In this document: positions 8,548 to 16,534 of the stretch, in pieces
Layout of the letters: the number at the start of each line of letters is the position of its first letter
Numbering within the stretch: the stretch's first letter is position 1
NCBI RefSeq assembly: GCF_016107655.1
Contig: NZ_JABASX010000003.1
Coordinates: 62,001-126,000, forward strand
DNA length: 64,000 nucleotides
Direction of reading: 5' to 3'
Source: Brevibacterium antiquum
Lineage (GTDB): Bacteria; Actinomycetota; Actinomycetes; Actinomycetales; Brevibacteriaceae
Made by a program: the position numbers and the translations under genes
Notes under the pieces: generated by a model
What the model saw: only the letters and a program-made list of their open reading frames with translations
What the model was told of the DNA's origin: nothing
Database searches by the model: none

Positions 8548-8994
8548 TCAGCTGCCGCCGAGTCCGACCTTTCCGTCATCCTTGGACCCGCCATCGTCCT
8601 TGGATCCGCCGCCGTCATCTGCGGCGCCGTTGGCTTTCGTCAAGCCAGCCTCGTCACCGCAGACCGGCCATGCACCCGGACCCTGCTCCTTGAGGGTCTT
8701 CTGAGCAACGTCGATCTGCTCAGCCTTGCTGGCCTTGTGAGGCATGCCCTCACCGCCGAACGCGTTCCAGGTCTGCTCCGAGAACTGCAGACCACCGTAG
8801 TAGCCATTACCGCTGTTGATGTGCCAGTCACCGCCGGACTCGCACTCGGCGACCTTGTCCCAGACGCCGCCCGAGGACTGAGTCCCTGTGGAGGCCTGGG
8901 CCGGGCCGCTCATTCCCGTCAGTCCGGCGGCGGCAACCGCGCCGGCTCCTGCAACGAGGGCGACCTTGCGGAGGCTTGTGCTGTAGAGGTTCAC
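8548..8994 (-). CDS. Rpf-domain resuscitation-promoting factor (transglycosylase-like)
   Basis: A secreted protein of about 148 residues. The N-terminal signal peptide has [19 protein letters not shown] and ends near GPAQAS. The Rpf core follows: [19 protein letters not shown] with the catalytic Glu in [26 protein letters not shown], and the CPVCG-like Cys pairing region near AWPVCGDE. Rpf proteins cleave peptidoglycan and promote regrowth. The C-terminal 30 residues are a low-complexity Gly/Ser/Asp tail ([14 protein letters not shown]), not a known wall-binding domain. The GTG at 8994 has GGAG 8 nt upstream and is favoured over an ATG at 9021. Phased GTTAC-type repeats lie 37-73 bp upstream. 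Confidence 0.9.
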   Translation of the reverse strand: MNLYSTSLRKVALVAGAGAVAAAGLTGMSGPAQASTGTQSSGGVWDKVAECESGGDWHINSGNGYYGGLQFSEQTWNAFGGEGMPHKASKAEQIDVAQKTLKEQGPGAWPVCGDEAGLTKANGAADDGGGSKDDGGSKDDGKVGLGGS

Positions 8995-9030
8995 TGTGTC
9001 ATCTCCGTAATACGATTGCATTTCGGTTTT

Positions 9031-9067
9031 GTAACCCGGTCGTTACCGAGCCGTTATACACGGTAAC
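9031..9067 (-). promoter_or_regulatory. Four phased RTAAC/RTTAC direct repeats upstream of rpf
   Basis: On the minus strand the order is GTTAC, ATAAC, GTAAC, GTTAC, starting every 10, 11 and 11 bp (plus-strand 5-mers at 9031, 9042, 9053 and 9063). One-turn spacing on one DNA face suggests cooperative binding of a response regulator. MtrA, an actinobacterial regulator of rpf and other wall genes, binds loosely conserved direct repeats of this kind; assignment to MtrA is inference. Confidence 0.55.
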
Positions 9068-9194
9068 GGATCTGACGCAAGGAGTGAACCGGAATCCACC
9101 CCTGAGCCCTCAGAATCGACGCACAGAAGCCACAACGCGAACTGAACGCGCTGCGCCCATGGACGACTCCCCTGACTGTGTTTGGCTCCCCCGT

Positions 9195-9242
9195 CGTCAG
9201 GCTGAAACACCTGAGACTCGTCAGGCTGAAACACCTGAGACA
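9195..9242 (-). repeat. Two tandem 24-bp copies spanning the uvrA-paralogue stop codon
   Basis: Copies at 9195-9218 and 9219-9242 differ only at the last base. The upstream copy (in gene sense) contains the final codons and TGA; the second copy lies wholly after the stop and supplies another in-frame TGA 24 nt later. Confidence 0.9.
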
Positions 9243-11608
9243 TAGGCCGCCAGATGCTGAGCGGTCAATGTCATGTTCGGCCTTGAAGCAGAGGCGACGA
9301 GCTGTTCCGGAGTGCCTTCGAATACAACTCGGCCACCGTCGTGACCAGCACCGGGACCCAGATCGATCATCCAATCGGAGTGGGCCATGACCGCCTGATG
9401 GTGCTCGATGACGATGACCGTCTTCCCTGCATCTGCGAGACGATCCAGCATGTCCAGCAGGTTCTCCACATCGGCAAGATGCAGGCCCGTCGTCGGTTCG
9501 TCGAGGATGATGACAGGTGCAGAGTCCGCAGCTTTGGCTGAGAGATGCGTAGCCAGTTTGAGGCGCTGCCGCTCGCCACCTGACAGGGTCGTCAGCGGCT
9601 GACCCAGACTGATATAGCCGAGACCCACCTCGGCGAGGTGCCCGAGGATCTTGCTGACAGCAGGGATTCGTGACTCCCCTGCGGCAAAGTAGTCGATCGC
9701 CGCAGTCACCGGCAGATCGAGCACCTCACGAATGTTCTTGCCGGCCAGAGTGTAGTCGAGGACTTCCGCCTGGAATCCCTTGCCCTCACACACATCACAA
9801 GGAGCCGACATTCCCGCCATCATTCCGAGGTCGGAGTAGATGATTCCGGCACCATTGCAGACCGGACAGGCCCCTTCCGAATTGGCACTGAACAGAGCGG
9901 GCTTGACGCCGTTGACCTTGGCGAAGGCCTTACGGATCGGCTCGAGCATGCCAGTGTAGGTGGCCGGGTTGCTGCGACGCGAGCCCTTGATCGCCGCCTG
10001 GTCGATCATGATCACGCCGTCCCGGCGACGCAGTGATCCTGCAATGAGAGTGCTCTTGCCGGAACCGGCCACTCCCGTGATGGCGGTGATCACACCCAGC
10101 GGCACATCGACATCGACGTCGCGCAGGTTATGCGTCTTCGCTCCCCTGATCTCGAGATGCCCGGTGGGTTCGCGAGTTGTCTTCTTCACCTGGGCGCGGT
10201 CGTTCAGGTGCCTGCCGGTGAGCGTGTCGCTGGCTGTGAGCTGATCGAGGCTTCCGATGAAGCAGATCTCTCCACCGGCCGTTCCCGCCCCAGGCCCGAG
10301 ATCGACGATGTGATCGGCGATTCTGATGGTCTCGGGCTTGTGTTCGACGACGAGGACGGTATTGCCCTTGTCGCGCAATGCGATGAGCAGCCCGTTCATC
10401 GCGGCGATGTCGTGAGGGTGCAGTCCGATCGTCGGTTCGTCGAAGATATAGGTGACATCCGTCAGCGAGGATCCGAGGTGACGCACGAGCTTGATCCGTT
10501 GAGCCTCTCCCCCGGACAGCGAACCAGCCGAACGGTCTAAGGAGAGGTACCCGAGTCCGATGTCGACGAAGGCCTGAACATCTGCCGTCAGCGACCTCAC
10601 AAGAGGGCCGACTCCCCCGTCGTCGATCTGTGTCAGCCAGTCGAGGAGGTCAGAGATCTGCAGAGCACACACATCGGCGATGGAGAGTCCTGCCAGCGAA
10701 GATCCGCGAGCCGCAGCGTTCAGCCTCGTGCCGGCGCACTCGGGACACTGCGTGTATACGACTGCCCGGTCGACGAACTCCCGCACATGCTTCTGCATCG
10801 CGTCGCGGTCCTTGGACAGAAACGAACGCCTGATCCGCGGAATAAGACCGTCGAAGGTCATGTTCGTGCCGTTGATGACGATCTTCTCGCCCTCGGCATA
10901 GAGAAGATAGTGCCGTTCGTCCTCTGAATAGTCAGCGATCGCCTTGTCCGGGTCGAAATAGCCCGACTCGGAGTAGAACCGCACAGTCCACCCACCGGGT
11001 TTGTATCCCGGTATCGTGATCGCGCCCTCGTTGAGAGATTTCGACTCGTCGACCACCTCGGCGATGTCGATGTCTGTGGCTGTGCCCATTCCCTCGCAGT
11101 GCGGGCACATGCCGCCGTTGACGGTGAAGGTCCGTCGCTCGACCTGTTCGTCGGTGCCTTTGTCGATGGTCACGGCGCCCTTGCCGCTGATCGAGGCCAC
11201 ATTGAACGAGTAGGCATTGGTCGTCCCGAGGTTCGGCTGAGCCACCCTGGAGAACAGAGTTCTCAGCTTCGCATTGATGTCGCTGACCGTGCCCACGGTC
11301 GAGCGCGGATTGGCTCCGATGCGTTCCTGATCGACGATGATGGCGGTGGTCAGGCCGTCCAGCACATCCACTTCAGGTCGCGCCATCGCGGGCATGAACC
11401 CCTGGACGAAGGCGCTGTAGGTCTCGTTGATCAGACGTTGGGATTCGGCGGCGATCGTCGAGAAGACCAAGGACGATTTGCCGGACCCGGAGACACCGGT
11501 GAAAACGGTGAGTCGTCGTTTGGGAATGTCGACGGAGATGCCCTTGAGATTGTTCTCACGAGCACCCTGGACACGAATCAGCTCATGGTTGTCGGCTTGA
11601 TGCTGCAT
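9221..11608 (-). CDS. UvrA-like excinuclease paralogue (UvrA2/DrrC type)
   Basis: At 795 residues it is shorter than housekeeping UvrA (about 950). It has two ABC modules: Walker [11 protein letters not shown] near residue 37 with signature [12 protein letters not shown] and [12 protein letters not shown], then [10 protein letters not shown] with [12 protein letters not shown] and [12 protein letters not shown]. Zinc-finger-like [24 protein letters not shown] and CDVCEGKG pairs are present. The shorter length and direct run from the first Walker A into the signature insertion suggest that the UvrB-binding domain is reduced, as in DrrC/UvrA2 proteins linked to DNA-intercalating drug tolerance. 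It is the last gene of a five-gene operon starting with an amine oxidase, 5 nt after the VOC gene. Confidence 0.9.
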   Translation of the reverse strand: MQHQADNHELIRVQGARENNLKGISVDIPKRRLTVFTGVSGSGKSSLVFSTIAAESQRLINETYSAFVQGFMPAMARPEVDVLDGLTTAIIVDQERIGANPRSTVGTVSDINAKLRTLFSRVAQPNLGTTNAYSFNVASISGKGAVTIDKGTDEQVERRTFTVNGGMCPHCEGMGTATDIDIAEVVDESKSLNEGAITIPGYKPGGWTVRFYSESGYFDPDKAIADYSEDERHYLLYAEGEKIVINGTNMTFDGLIPRIRRSFLSKDRDAMQKHVREFVDRAVVYTQCPECAGTRLNAAARGSSLAGLSIADVCALQISDLLDWLTQIDDGGVGPLVRSLTADVQAFVDIGLGYLSLDRSAGSLSGGEAQRIKLVRHLGSSLTDVTYIFDEPTIGLHPHDIAAMNGLLIALRDKGNTVLVVEHKPETIRIADHIVDLGPGAGTAGGEICFIGSLDQLTASDTLTGRHLNDRAQVKKTTREPTGHLEIRGAKTHNLRDVDVDVPLGVITAITGVAGSGKSTLIAGSLRRRDGVIMIDQAAIKGSRRSNPATYTGMLEPIRKAFAKVNGVKPALFSANSEGACPVCNGAGIIYSDLGMMAGMSAPCDVCEGKGFQAEVLDYTLAGKNIREVLDLPVTAAIDYFAAGESRIPAVSKILGHLAEVGLGYISLGQPLTTLSGGERQRLKLATHLSAKAADSAPVIILDEPTTGLHLADVENLLDMLDRLADAGKTVIVIEHHQAVMAHSDWMIDLGPGAGHDGGRVVFEGTPEQLVASASRPNMTLTAQHLAAYVSGVSA

Positions 11609-11613
11609 GCCGG

Positions 11614-12024
11614 TCAGCCGCGCTGCTGGACGCGGATCATGTTGCCGGCCGGGTCACGCAGTGCGAAATCCCGCAGACCGTAGGGCTGGTCCATCGGCTC
11701 CTGCACGATGTCTGCTCCCCTGGCCTCCACCTCGGCGAAGGCCTCATCGACGTTCGTGCTGGCCAACACGATGGCCGCATAGCTGCCCTTGGCCATGAGG
11801 GACTCAATGACCTCGCGTTCGGCATCGCTGATGGTCGGGTCGGTGATCGCGGGAGTGAGCACGATCGAGGTGTCAGGCTGGCCTTCGGGGCCGACTGTCA
11901 GCCACCGCATCTGTCCGGATCCGACATCGAGGCGGACCTCGAAACCCAGAACGTCGCGGTAGAAGGTCAACGACGCCTCGGCATCGGTGTGGGGCAGGAA
12001 GCTGGCGTTGATCGAGATATTCAT
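11614..12024 (-). CDS. VOC (glyoxalase/bleomycin-resistance) family protein
   Basis: About 136 residues with two beta-alpha-beta-beta-beta units: ISINASFLPHTDAEASLTFYRDVLGFEVR opens the first (SFLPHTDAE then FYRDVLGFE are family hallmarks), and DVDEAFAEVEARGADIVQEPMDQPYGLRDFALRDPAGNMI closes the second (read as several short motifs). It could bind a small molecule or act as a metal-dependent enzyme; the residue set GLRDFALRDPAGN is typical of the YycE-like/bleomycin branch. The ATG at 12024 is chosen because AGGATGACG precedes it, immediately after the AraC stop. Position between AraC and a UvrA paralogue suggests toxin or drug tolerance. Confidence 0.85.
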   Translation of the reverse strand: MNISINASFLPHTDAEASLTFYRDVLGFEVRLDVGSGQMRWLTVGPEGQPDTSIVLTPAITDPTISDAEREVIESLMAKGSYAAIVLASTNVDEAFAEVEARGADIVQEPMDQPYGLRDFALRDPAGNMIRVQQRG

Positions 12025-12034
12025 GATCGTCATC

Positions 12035-12478
12035 CTAGTTCGGGTCGCCGGGCGGCACTTCTCGATTCCTGACGGGTCGAAGAACATTCTTGACGATGAA
12101 CGTGGGCAAGTCGTGATCACCTTGGGCGACCCCGGCACGATATCGAGACGGTGAGAGCCCCACGAGTTCGCTGAACCGGGTGCTGAAAGTGCCCAACGAC
12201 GAGAATCCGACCGCAAAGCAGATATCCGTGATCGACAGGTCACCGCGACGGATCAGCGCCATGGACCGTTCGATCCGACGCGTCAGGAGATACGAATAGG
12301 GCGATTCACCGTACGCGGCTCTGAACTGGCGGCTGAGGTGACCGGCTGACATGTGCACCCCGGCTGCGAGCTCCTCAACGTTGAGGGGACGGTCGAACTC
12401 TCTGTCGATCCGGTCGCGCACGCGTCGCAGGAGGACCAGCTGGTGCACAGGCACATGGCCATTGCTGAACGTGTTCAC
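12035..12478 (-). CDS. AraC-family transcriptional regulator (HTH-only)
   Basis: A small regulator of 147 residues with just the double HTH: RDRIDREFDRPLNVEELA, AAGVHMSAGHLSRQFRAAYG as the first HTH, and GDLSITDICFAVGFSSLGTFSTRF as the second, followed by the family's SPSRYR ending of the motif. No N-terminal sensor domain is present, so ligand sensing is absent or external. Its ATG overlaps the permease stop by 4 bp (12475-12478), giving translational coupling. The downstream VOC gene begins 11 bp after its stop. AraC plus VOC pairs of this shape are common in actinobacteria; the target promoter is probably that of its own operon (inference). Confidence 0.9.
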   Translation of the reverse strand: MNTFSNGHVPVHQLVLLRRVRDRIDREFDRPLNVEELAAGVHMSAGHLSRQFRAAYGESPYSYLLTRRIERSMALIRRGDLSITDICFAVGFSSLGTFSTRFSELVGLSPSRYRAGVAQGDHDLPTFIVKNVLRPVRNREVPPGDPN

Positions 12479-14019
12479 CCCTCGTGGACTCCCTGGGTCA
12501 GGGTCTCACCACGGAAGTAGCCGGGATGCCTGCGGGATTGGATGATCATGATGACCACGCCCAGGAGCAGGACTCCGATGCCCAGCACGAAGACCAGTCC
12601 GATGCCGAAGACCGAGGATCCTGAGCCGTAGTCGGGGTCGAGGGAGTCGATCGCGGTCGTCACGAAGATCACCAGCAGGGTCACTCCCCCGACCAGTGGG
12701 AAGAGGAACCTGAAGAAGAAGTTCTTTGCCCCCGCAAACAGCGACCGGCGGAAGTACCAGATGCAGGCCAGAGCGGTCACACCGTAGTAGAAGCAGACCA
12801 TGAGGCCCAATGCTGTGATCGTGTCCCACAAGGCGTTTTCCGACAGCAGCCGCATGACGACGTAGAAGATGATCGCGGCCGCCGCCGAGGTGACAGTGGC
12901 CACCGATGGTGACTTGTACCTGGGTGAGATGTTGCCGTACTTCTTCGGCAGAGCACCGTAGTGGCCCATGGCAAGGATCGTGCGTGAGGGTGAGACCATC
13001 GTCGACTGCAGCGAGGCCACGGAACTCGAGAGGACGGCGATCGAGACGAGGACCGCGAAGGGCCCCATCACTGGTCCGGCGAGGGCCGCGAAGATGGATT
13101 CCTGATTCTCCGGATTCCCTGCCCCCAATCCGTCTGTGCCGACTCCGGCGAAGGAGATGACGGCGACGGTGCAGGCGAGGTAGATGATGACGATGGCCAC
13201 GATCGTGAGCATTGCTGCGCGGCCTGGAGTCTTCTGTGGGTCCTTCGCCTCTTCGTTCATGGTGATGACGGTGTCCCAGCCCCAGAAGAGGAAGATCGAC
13301 AGGGACACCGCCGCCGCGACGGTCGAGAAGTCGCCGGCCTCGGCGGGGTTGAACCAGCCGAGTTCGACCGGTGTCGCGTCGAAGGCGGTGCCATTGGACA
13401 CGTGGACGAATGCCGCAATGACGAACCAACCGAGGGCAAGGACTTGGAAGGCCACCAGCCAGACTTGAATCTTCTGGGTTGCTTCGACACCCCGATAGGA
13501 GATCCATGCGGCACCCGCAGTCAGGAGGACGGTGACGGGAATGTTGATCCACAGCACTCGTGTGAGATCGGCGATCCCGGGGTCGGAGAAGATCTGAGCC
13601 AACAGCAGAAACAGGAAGTCCACGGCCACTGCGGCCAAGTTCGAGAGTACGAGGACCGTGGCCGAGATCAGCCCCCACCCTCCCATCCAGCCGAGCCACG
13701 GTCCGAAGGCACGTGTCGCCCAGGTGAAGGTGGTGCCGGAATCGGGCATGGCGGTGTTGAGCTCGCGGTATCCGAAGACGACGAGCAGCATCGGAACGAA
13801 GCCGATCAGCAGAATCGCCGGAGTGTGGACTCCGACCTGCGAAATCGTCGGTCCAAGACCCGAGGTCAGTGTGTAGGCAGGAGCAATGCAGGAGATGCCG
13901 ATGATGGCACCGCCGATGGCTCCGACCTTGCCCGCGGACAGCCCTTTCGAGCTCAGGCCCGAGCCGGTGCCATCGGATGGGCTTCCGGGCGCGCTGGGAA
14001 TTGGAGTTGCCGAGGTCAT
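12475..14019 (-). CDS. APC-family amino acid/polyamine permease
   Basis: A 514-residue integral membrane protein with about 12 helices. IGGAIIGISCIAPAYTLTSGLG is the first, unwound helix (G-rich substrate site) and LFWGWDTVITMNEEAKDPQKTPGRA (helix 6 and following loop, here read in two parts) is the strongest APC signature. An N-terminal 25-residue Ser/Pro/Gly region is cytosolic. It resembles putrescine/amine importers of the family. It starts 24 bp after the flavin amine oxidase gene, so import of an amine followed by its oxidation is the likely role; the substrate is inferred. Its stop overlaps the AraC start by 4 bp. Confidence 0.9.
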   Translation of the reverse strand: MTSATPIPSAPGSPSDGTGSGLSSKGLSAGKVGAIGGAIIGISCIAPAYTLTSGLGPTISQVGVHTPAILLIGFVPMLLVVFGYRELNTAMPDSGTTFTWATRAFGPWLGWMGGWGLISATVLVLSNLAAVAVDFLFLLLAQIFSDPGIADLTRVLWINIPVTVLLTAGAAWISYRGVEATQKIQVWLVAFQVLALGWFVIAAFVHVSNGTAFDATPVELGWFNPAEAGDFSTVAAAVSLSIFLFWGWDTVITMNEEAKDPQKTPGRAAMLTIVAIVIIYLACTVAVISFAGVGTDGLGAGNPENQESIFAALAGPVMGPFAVLVSIAVLSSSVASLQSTMVSPSRTILAMGHYGALPKKYGNISPRYKSPSVATVTSAAAAIIFYVVMRLLSENALWDTITALGLMVCFYYGVTALACIWYFRRSLFAGAKNFFFRFLFPLVGGVTLLVIFVTTAIDSLDPDYGSGSSVFGIGLVFVLGIGVLLLGVVIMIIQSRRHPGYFRGETLTQGVHEG

Positions 14020-14043
14020 CAGCTCAACCTTTCAAGCGTGATT

Positions 14044-15396
14044 TCAGGTGCTCAGAATCTTTTCGGCAGTGTCCTGCCCGATTCTGACCGCACCGTCGAC
14101 GTGCTGGTAACCATGTGCTGCGATGTCCGAACTCGCGAAATGGATGGGGCCGACTGGATCGTTCTGGAACTGTCCCCACCGGTGCAGTCCCCCAAGGTCG
14201 TAGCTCGTGGCATAGGCGCCTCGAGTCCACTCCTCGGCCCCGAAGTCAGACAGGTAGAACACCTCGGGTTCCAGGGCCTGCGGGCCCAGGAAGTCGGCCA
14301 GTGATTCTAGGATGCGCTGCTTGCGGGTGTCCTCGTCGAGGGCGAACATGGCATCGGCATTGACGTCGGAGATGAATCCGACGAGCGTCCCCTGTTCTTC
14401 GCCGTGGTTGGTGTTGTCATAGACCTCCTGCACCAGCTGCCCGGCACCGAATCCGGTTCCGCACAGGCCGTCTTCTCGCCAGAACGGTGTCTGATAAGTG
14501 GCGTGGACCTTGATCACGAGGCCCATCGACTGGTGCTGGTGGAAGACCTGCTGGAGGCGCGGCAGATGCGGGGTGTAGCTGATGCGCGAGTACAGGTTCG
14601 GCGGGACGGCCACAATGGCACACGCGGCCGACACGTTCATCGCATCGGCGCCGACTCTCACGGAATCGTCGGTCCACTCGATCGTGCGGACGGGGCTGTC
14701 CAGGTGGACGACGCCTTCGCCGAGTTCGGCTGCCATCTGCTCGGAGACCGACTGCATTCCTCCCACGACACGGCGGTCGAGGATGAAGTGGTCATCCACG
14801 AGATGAGTGAACGATCCCGCCGAGGCGGCCATGAGGATCGCCTGCAGTGCGGAGAATGCGGTGGCGGGCTTGGTCAGCATTCCCCCAGCGATGAACATGC
14901 CGATGTTCGCGCACGCGGTCTCATCGTCGGATTGATTCCGGAGCCAATGGTGGAAGGACACCGAATCGAGTTCGGCGGCGTCTTCGGCGTCCCACGGGGC
15001 GATCGGTCCGATGCGGACGGCGAGCTCGTCCAACTTCGCGATCAGACGTTCCATCTCTGCTTGGGTGGACTTCCCCACCGGGAACATATCGCCGCTGTAG
15101 GCGGTGCGGGTGCCATCGGGTGCGATATAGACGCTGTCGCCCTCCCGGTAGCGCTGGTAGGTTTCCTTGCCCAGCTCAGTGACGAGTTGAAGCAGCGCCG
15201 TCTGGTCCGGTGAGATCCACTGGCCACCGATTTCGTACATCTGCCCGTCGATGTGATCGGTCCAGGTGCGACCGCCGACCCTGTCCCTTGCTTCGAGGAC
15301 GACAACGTCTTTGCCTGCAGCCTGCAGCGTCCTCGCCGCGCTCAGGCCGGTCGGACCGGCTCCGACGATGACCACATCGCATGTTCGATCCGACAT
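14044..15396 (-). CDS. Flavin-containing amine oxidase (putrescine/monoamine oxidase-like)
   Basis: 450 residues. The FAD dinucleotide-binding motif VVIVGAGPTGLSAARTL lies at the N-terminus, followed by VLEARDRVGGRTWTD and GGQWISPDQ, typical of bacterial putrescine and tyramine oxidases. Near the C-terminus, RGAYATSYDLGG and IHFASSDIAAHGYQHVDGAV hold the flavin-binding tail; family members usually have G..Y.DGA here. It should oxidise a primary amine to an aldehyde with release of ammonia and hydrogen peroxide in the cytosol. The ATG follows CGAAGGAGTGCGGA, an ideal ribosome site, and heads the operon with the APC permease. Putrescine is the most likely substrate but not proven. Confidence 0.88.
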   Translation of the reverse strand: MSDRTCDVVIVGAGPTGLSAARTLQAAGKDVVVLEARDRVGGRTWTDHIDGQMYEIGGQWISPDQTALLQLVTELGKETYQRYREGDSVYIAPDGTRTAYSGDMFPVGKSTQAEMERLIAKLDELAVRIGPIAPWDAEDAAELDSVSFHHWLRNQSDDETACANIGMFIAGGMLTKPATAFSALQAILMAASAGSFTHLVDDHFILDRRVVGGMQSVSEQMAAELGEGVVHLDSPVRTIEWTDDSVRVGADAMNVSAACAIVAVPPNLYSRISYTPHLPRLQQVFHQHQSMGLVIKVHATYQTPFWREDGLCGTGFGAGQLVQEVYDNTNHGEEQGTLVGFISDVNADAMFALDEDTRKQRILESLADFLGPQALEPEVFYLSDFGAEEWTRGAYATSYDLGGLHRWGQFQNDPVGPIHFASSDIAAHGYQHVDGAVRIGQDTAEKILST

Positions 15397-15498
15397 TCCG
15401 CACTCCTTCGAAAGTTCCGCTTATGTGCTCACAGTAACCAGGGAACATCACCCTGCCAAGGCGGGTTCGGGATCGACTGCGACGGTGCGAAATCGGTT

Positions 15499-16470
15499 TC
15501 AGCGGTAGTCACGTGCGTCCGCGCCCGAGTCGGCCTCCTTGGCTGCCATGAACGCCCAAGAATCCGGCCGGGAACCATCGATATCGTCGATGTCATAGAG
15601 ATCGCCCAATTCGCAGCTGTTGAGGGTTCTCGTATTGAAACGGTGTCGGTCGGGATCGGATGCGAGTGCCACGAGCGTCCGTCCCAGGAATTGCGGAGTC
15701 TCCGATATCGCGAAATCTGCAGGCGGCACCTCACGTGCTGGGTCGAGGGAGTCCTCGAGCCAGCTCTGTTCGGTCGTGGCGAAGAGATCGAGCATCATCT
15801 CCGATCTCAGCCAGCCGGGAGTGATCGCTGCGGCTGTGCATCCCGATTCCGCCAGTTCGTGGCCGAGCCCGAACGCCAGTCGGCTGACGCCGGTCTTCGT
15901 CAGATCGAGATAGATGCTCTCCCGGTAGTGCGAGGAATTGAACTCGTACGTTCCATCGGTGATCTCGATGTGCAGACCTCCGGGTCTGCGAGTGAGCAGT
16001 GGCAAGGCGGCGTGCGCCGTGTTCAGGTGCGTGAGCAGTCCTGCATTCACCAGCCGCATTCCGGCGTCGAAGTCGGTGTCCCAGAATTTTTCGCCCCAGG
16101 AGACATAGGCCTCTCCTCCGATGTCGTTGATCAGAATGTCGAGTCGTCCGTGCTGCTCATCGATCGTCCGGACCACCTCGTCGATCATTGCCGGTTGCAG
16201 GTGATCGCAGATGATCGCCTCGGCGCGGCCGTCTTCTGCGCGTATCAGTTGGGCAGTGCCCTCGATGGTCTCGTTCCGGCCGTAGTCGGAGGGCCGAGTC
16301 GAGGTTGATCGTCCGGTGCAGTACACGAAGGCACCGGCTCGACCGAGCTCCCGAGCGATGGCACGTCCGGCACCGCGTGTGGCGCCGGCAACGAGTGCCA
16401 CTCGGTCGGTGAGTGACCGCTGGTTGAGAGGAGCGGACTGGGATGCGGTCGATTCGTTGTGAGAAGTCAT
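15499..16470 (-). CDS. SDR-family oxidoreductase with shifted catalytic Tyr
   Basis: About 323 residues. The nucleotide-binding turn reads VALVAGATRGAGRAIAREL, and DILINDIGG replaces the usual NNAG. The active-site region reads SSHYRESIYLDLTKTG: Tyr is five residues before Lys instead of the canonical four (YxxxK), so the standard position holds Leu. That may signal altered chemistry, or use of the earlier Tyr. The ATG at 16470 with GAGAAGGTG upstream is preferred to the frame opening at 16500. It is divergently transcribed from a YafY-type regulator over a 64-bp gap containing an inverted repeat, so it is probably the regulator's target. Confidence 0.85.
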   Translation of the reverse strand: MTSHNESTASQSAPLNQRSLTDRVALVAGATRGAGRAIARELGRAGAFVYCTGRSTSTRPSDYGRNETIEGTAQLIRAEDGRAEAIICDHLQPAMIDEVVRTIDEQHGRLDILINDIGGEAYVSWGEKFWDTDFDAGMRLVNAGLLTHLNTAHAALPLLTRRPGGLHIEITDGTYEFNSSHYRESIYLDLTKTGVSRLAFGLGHELAESGCTAAAITPGWLRSEMMLDLFATTEQSWLEDSLDPAREVPPADFAISETPQFLGRTLVALASDPDRHRFNTRTLNSCELGDLYDIDDIDGSRPDSWAFMAAKEADSGADARDYR

Positions 16471-16493
16471 GGTGACACCTTCTCGTGCAATCG

Positions 16494-16510
16494 CTGACAC
16501 GCTATGTCAG
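16494..16510. promoter_or_regulatory. Inverted repeat between SDR and YafY genes, candidate operator
   Basis: CTGACA-CGCTA-TGTCAG is a perfect 6-bp inverted repeat with a 5-bp spacer in the 64-bp divergent promoter gap. A second overlapping pair GACAC/GTGTC (16496-16514) shares the same core. The adjacent WYL regulator is the obvious candidate binder. Confidence 0.5.
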
Positions 16511-16534
16511 TGTCCATGATTATTCTTGGTGGGT

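Noticed and set aside
9060..9200. Possible c-di-AMP (ydaO-type) riboswitch before rpf
   Set aside because: The leader between the repeat array and the start is only about 37 bp, too short for the aptamer, and no aptamer motif was seen further upstream.
12506..13699. Second minus-strand frame of 397 codons inside the APC permease
   Set aside because: Arg/His-rich out-of-frame reading of the permease; the other frame has clear membrane helices and APC motifs.
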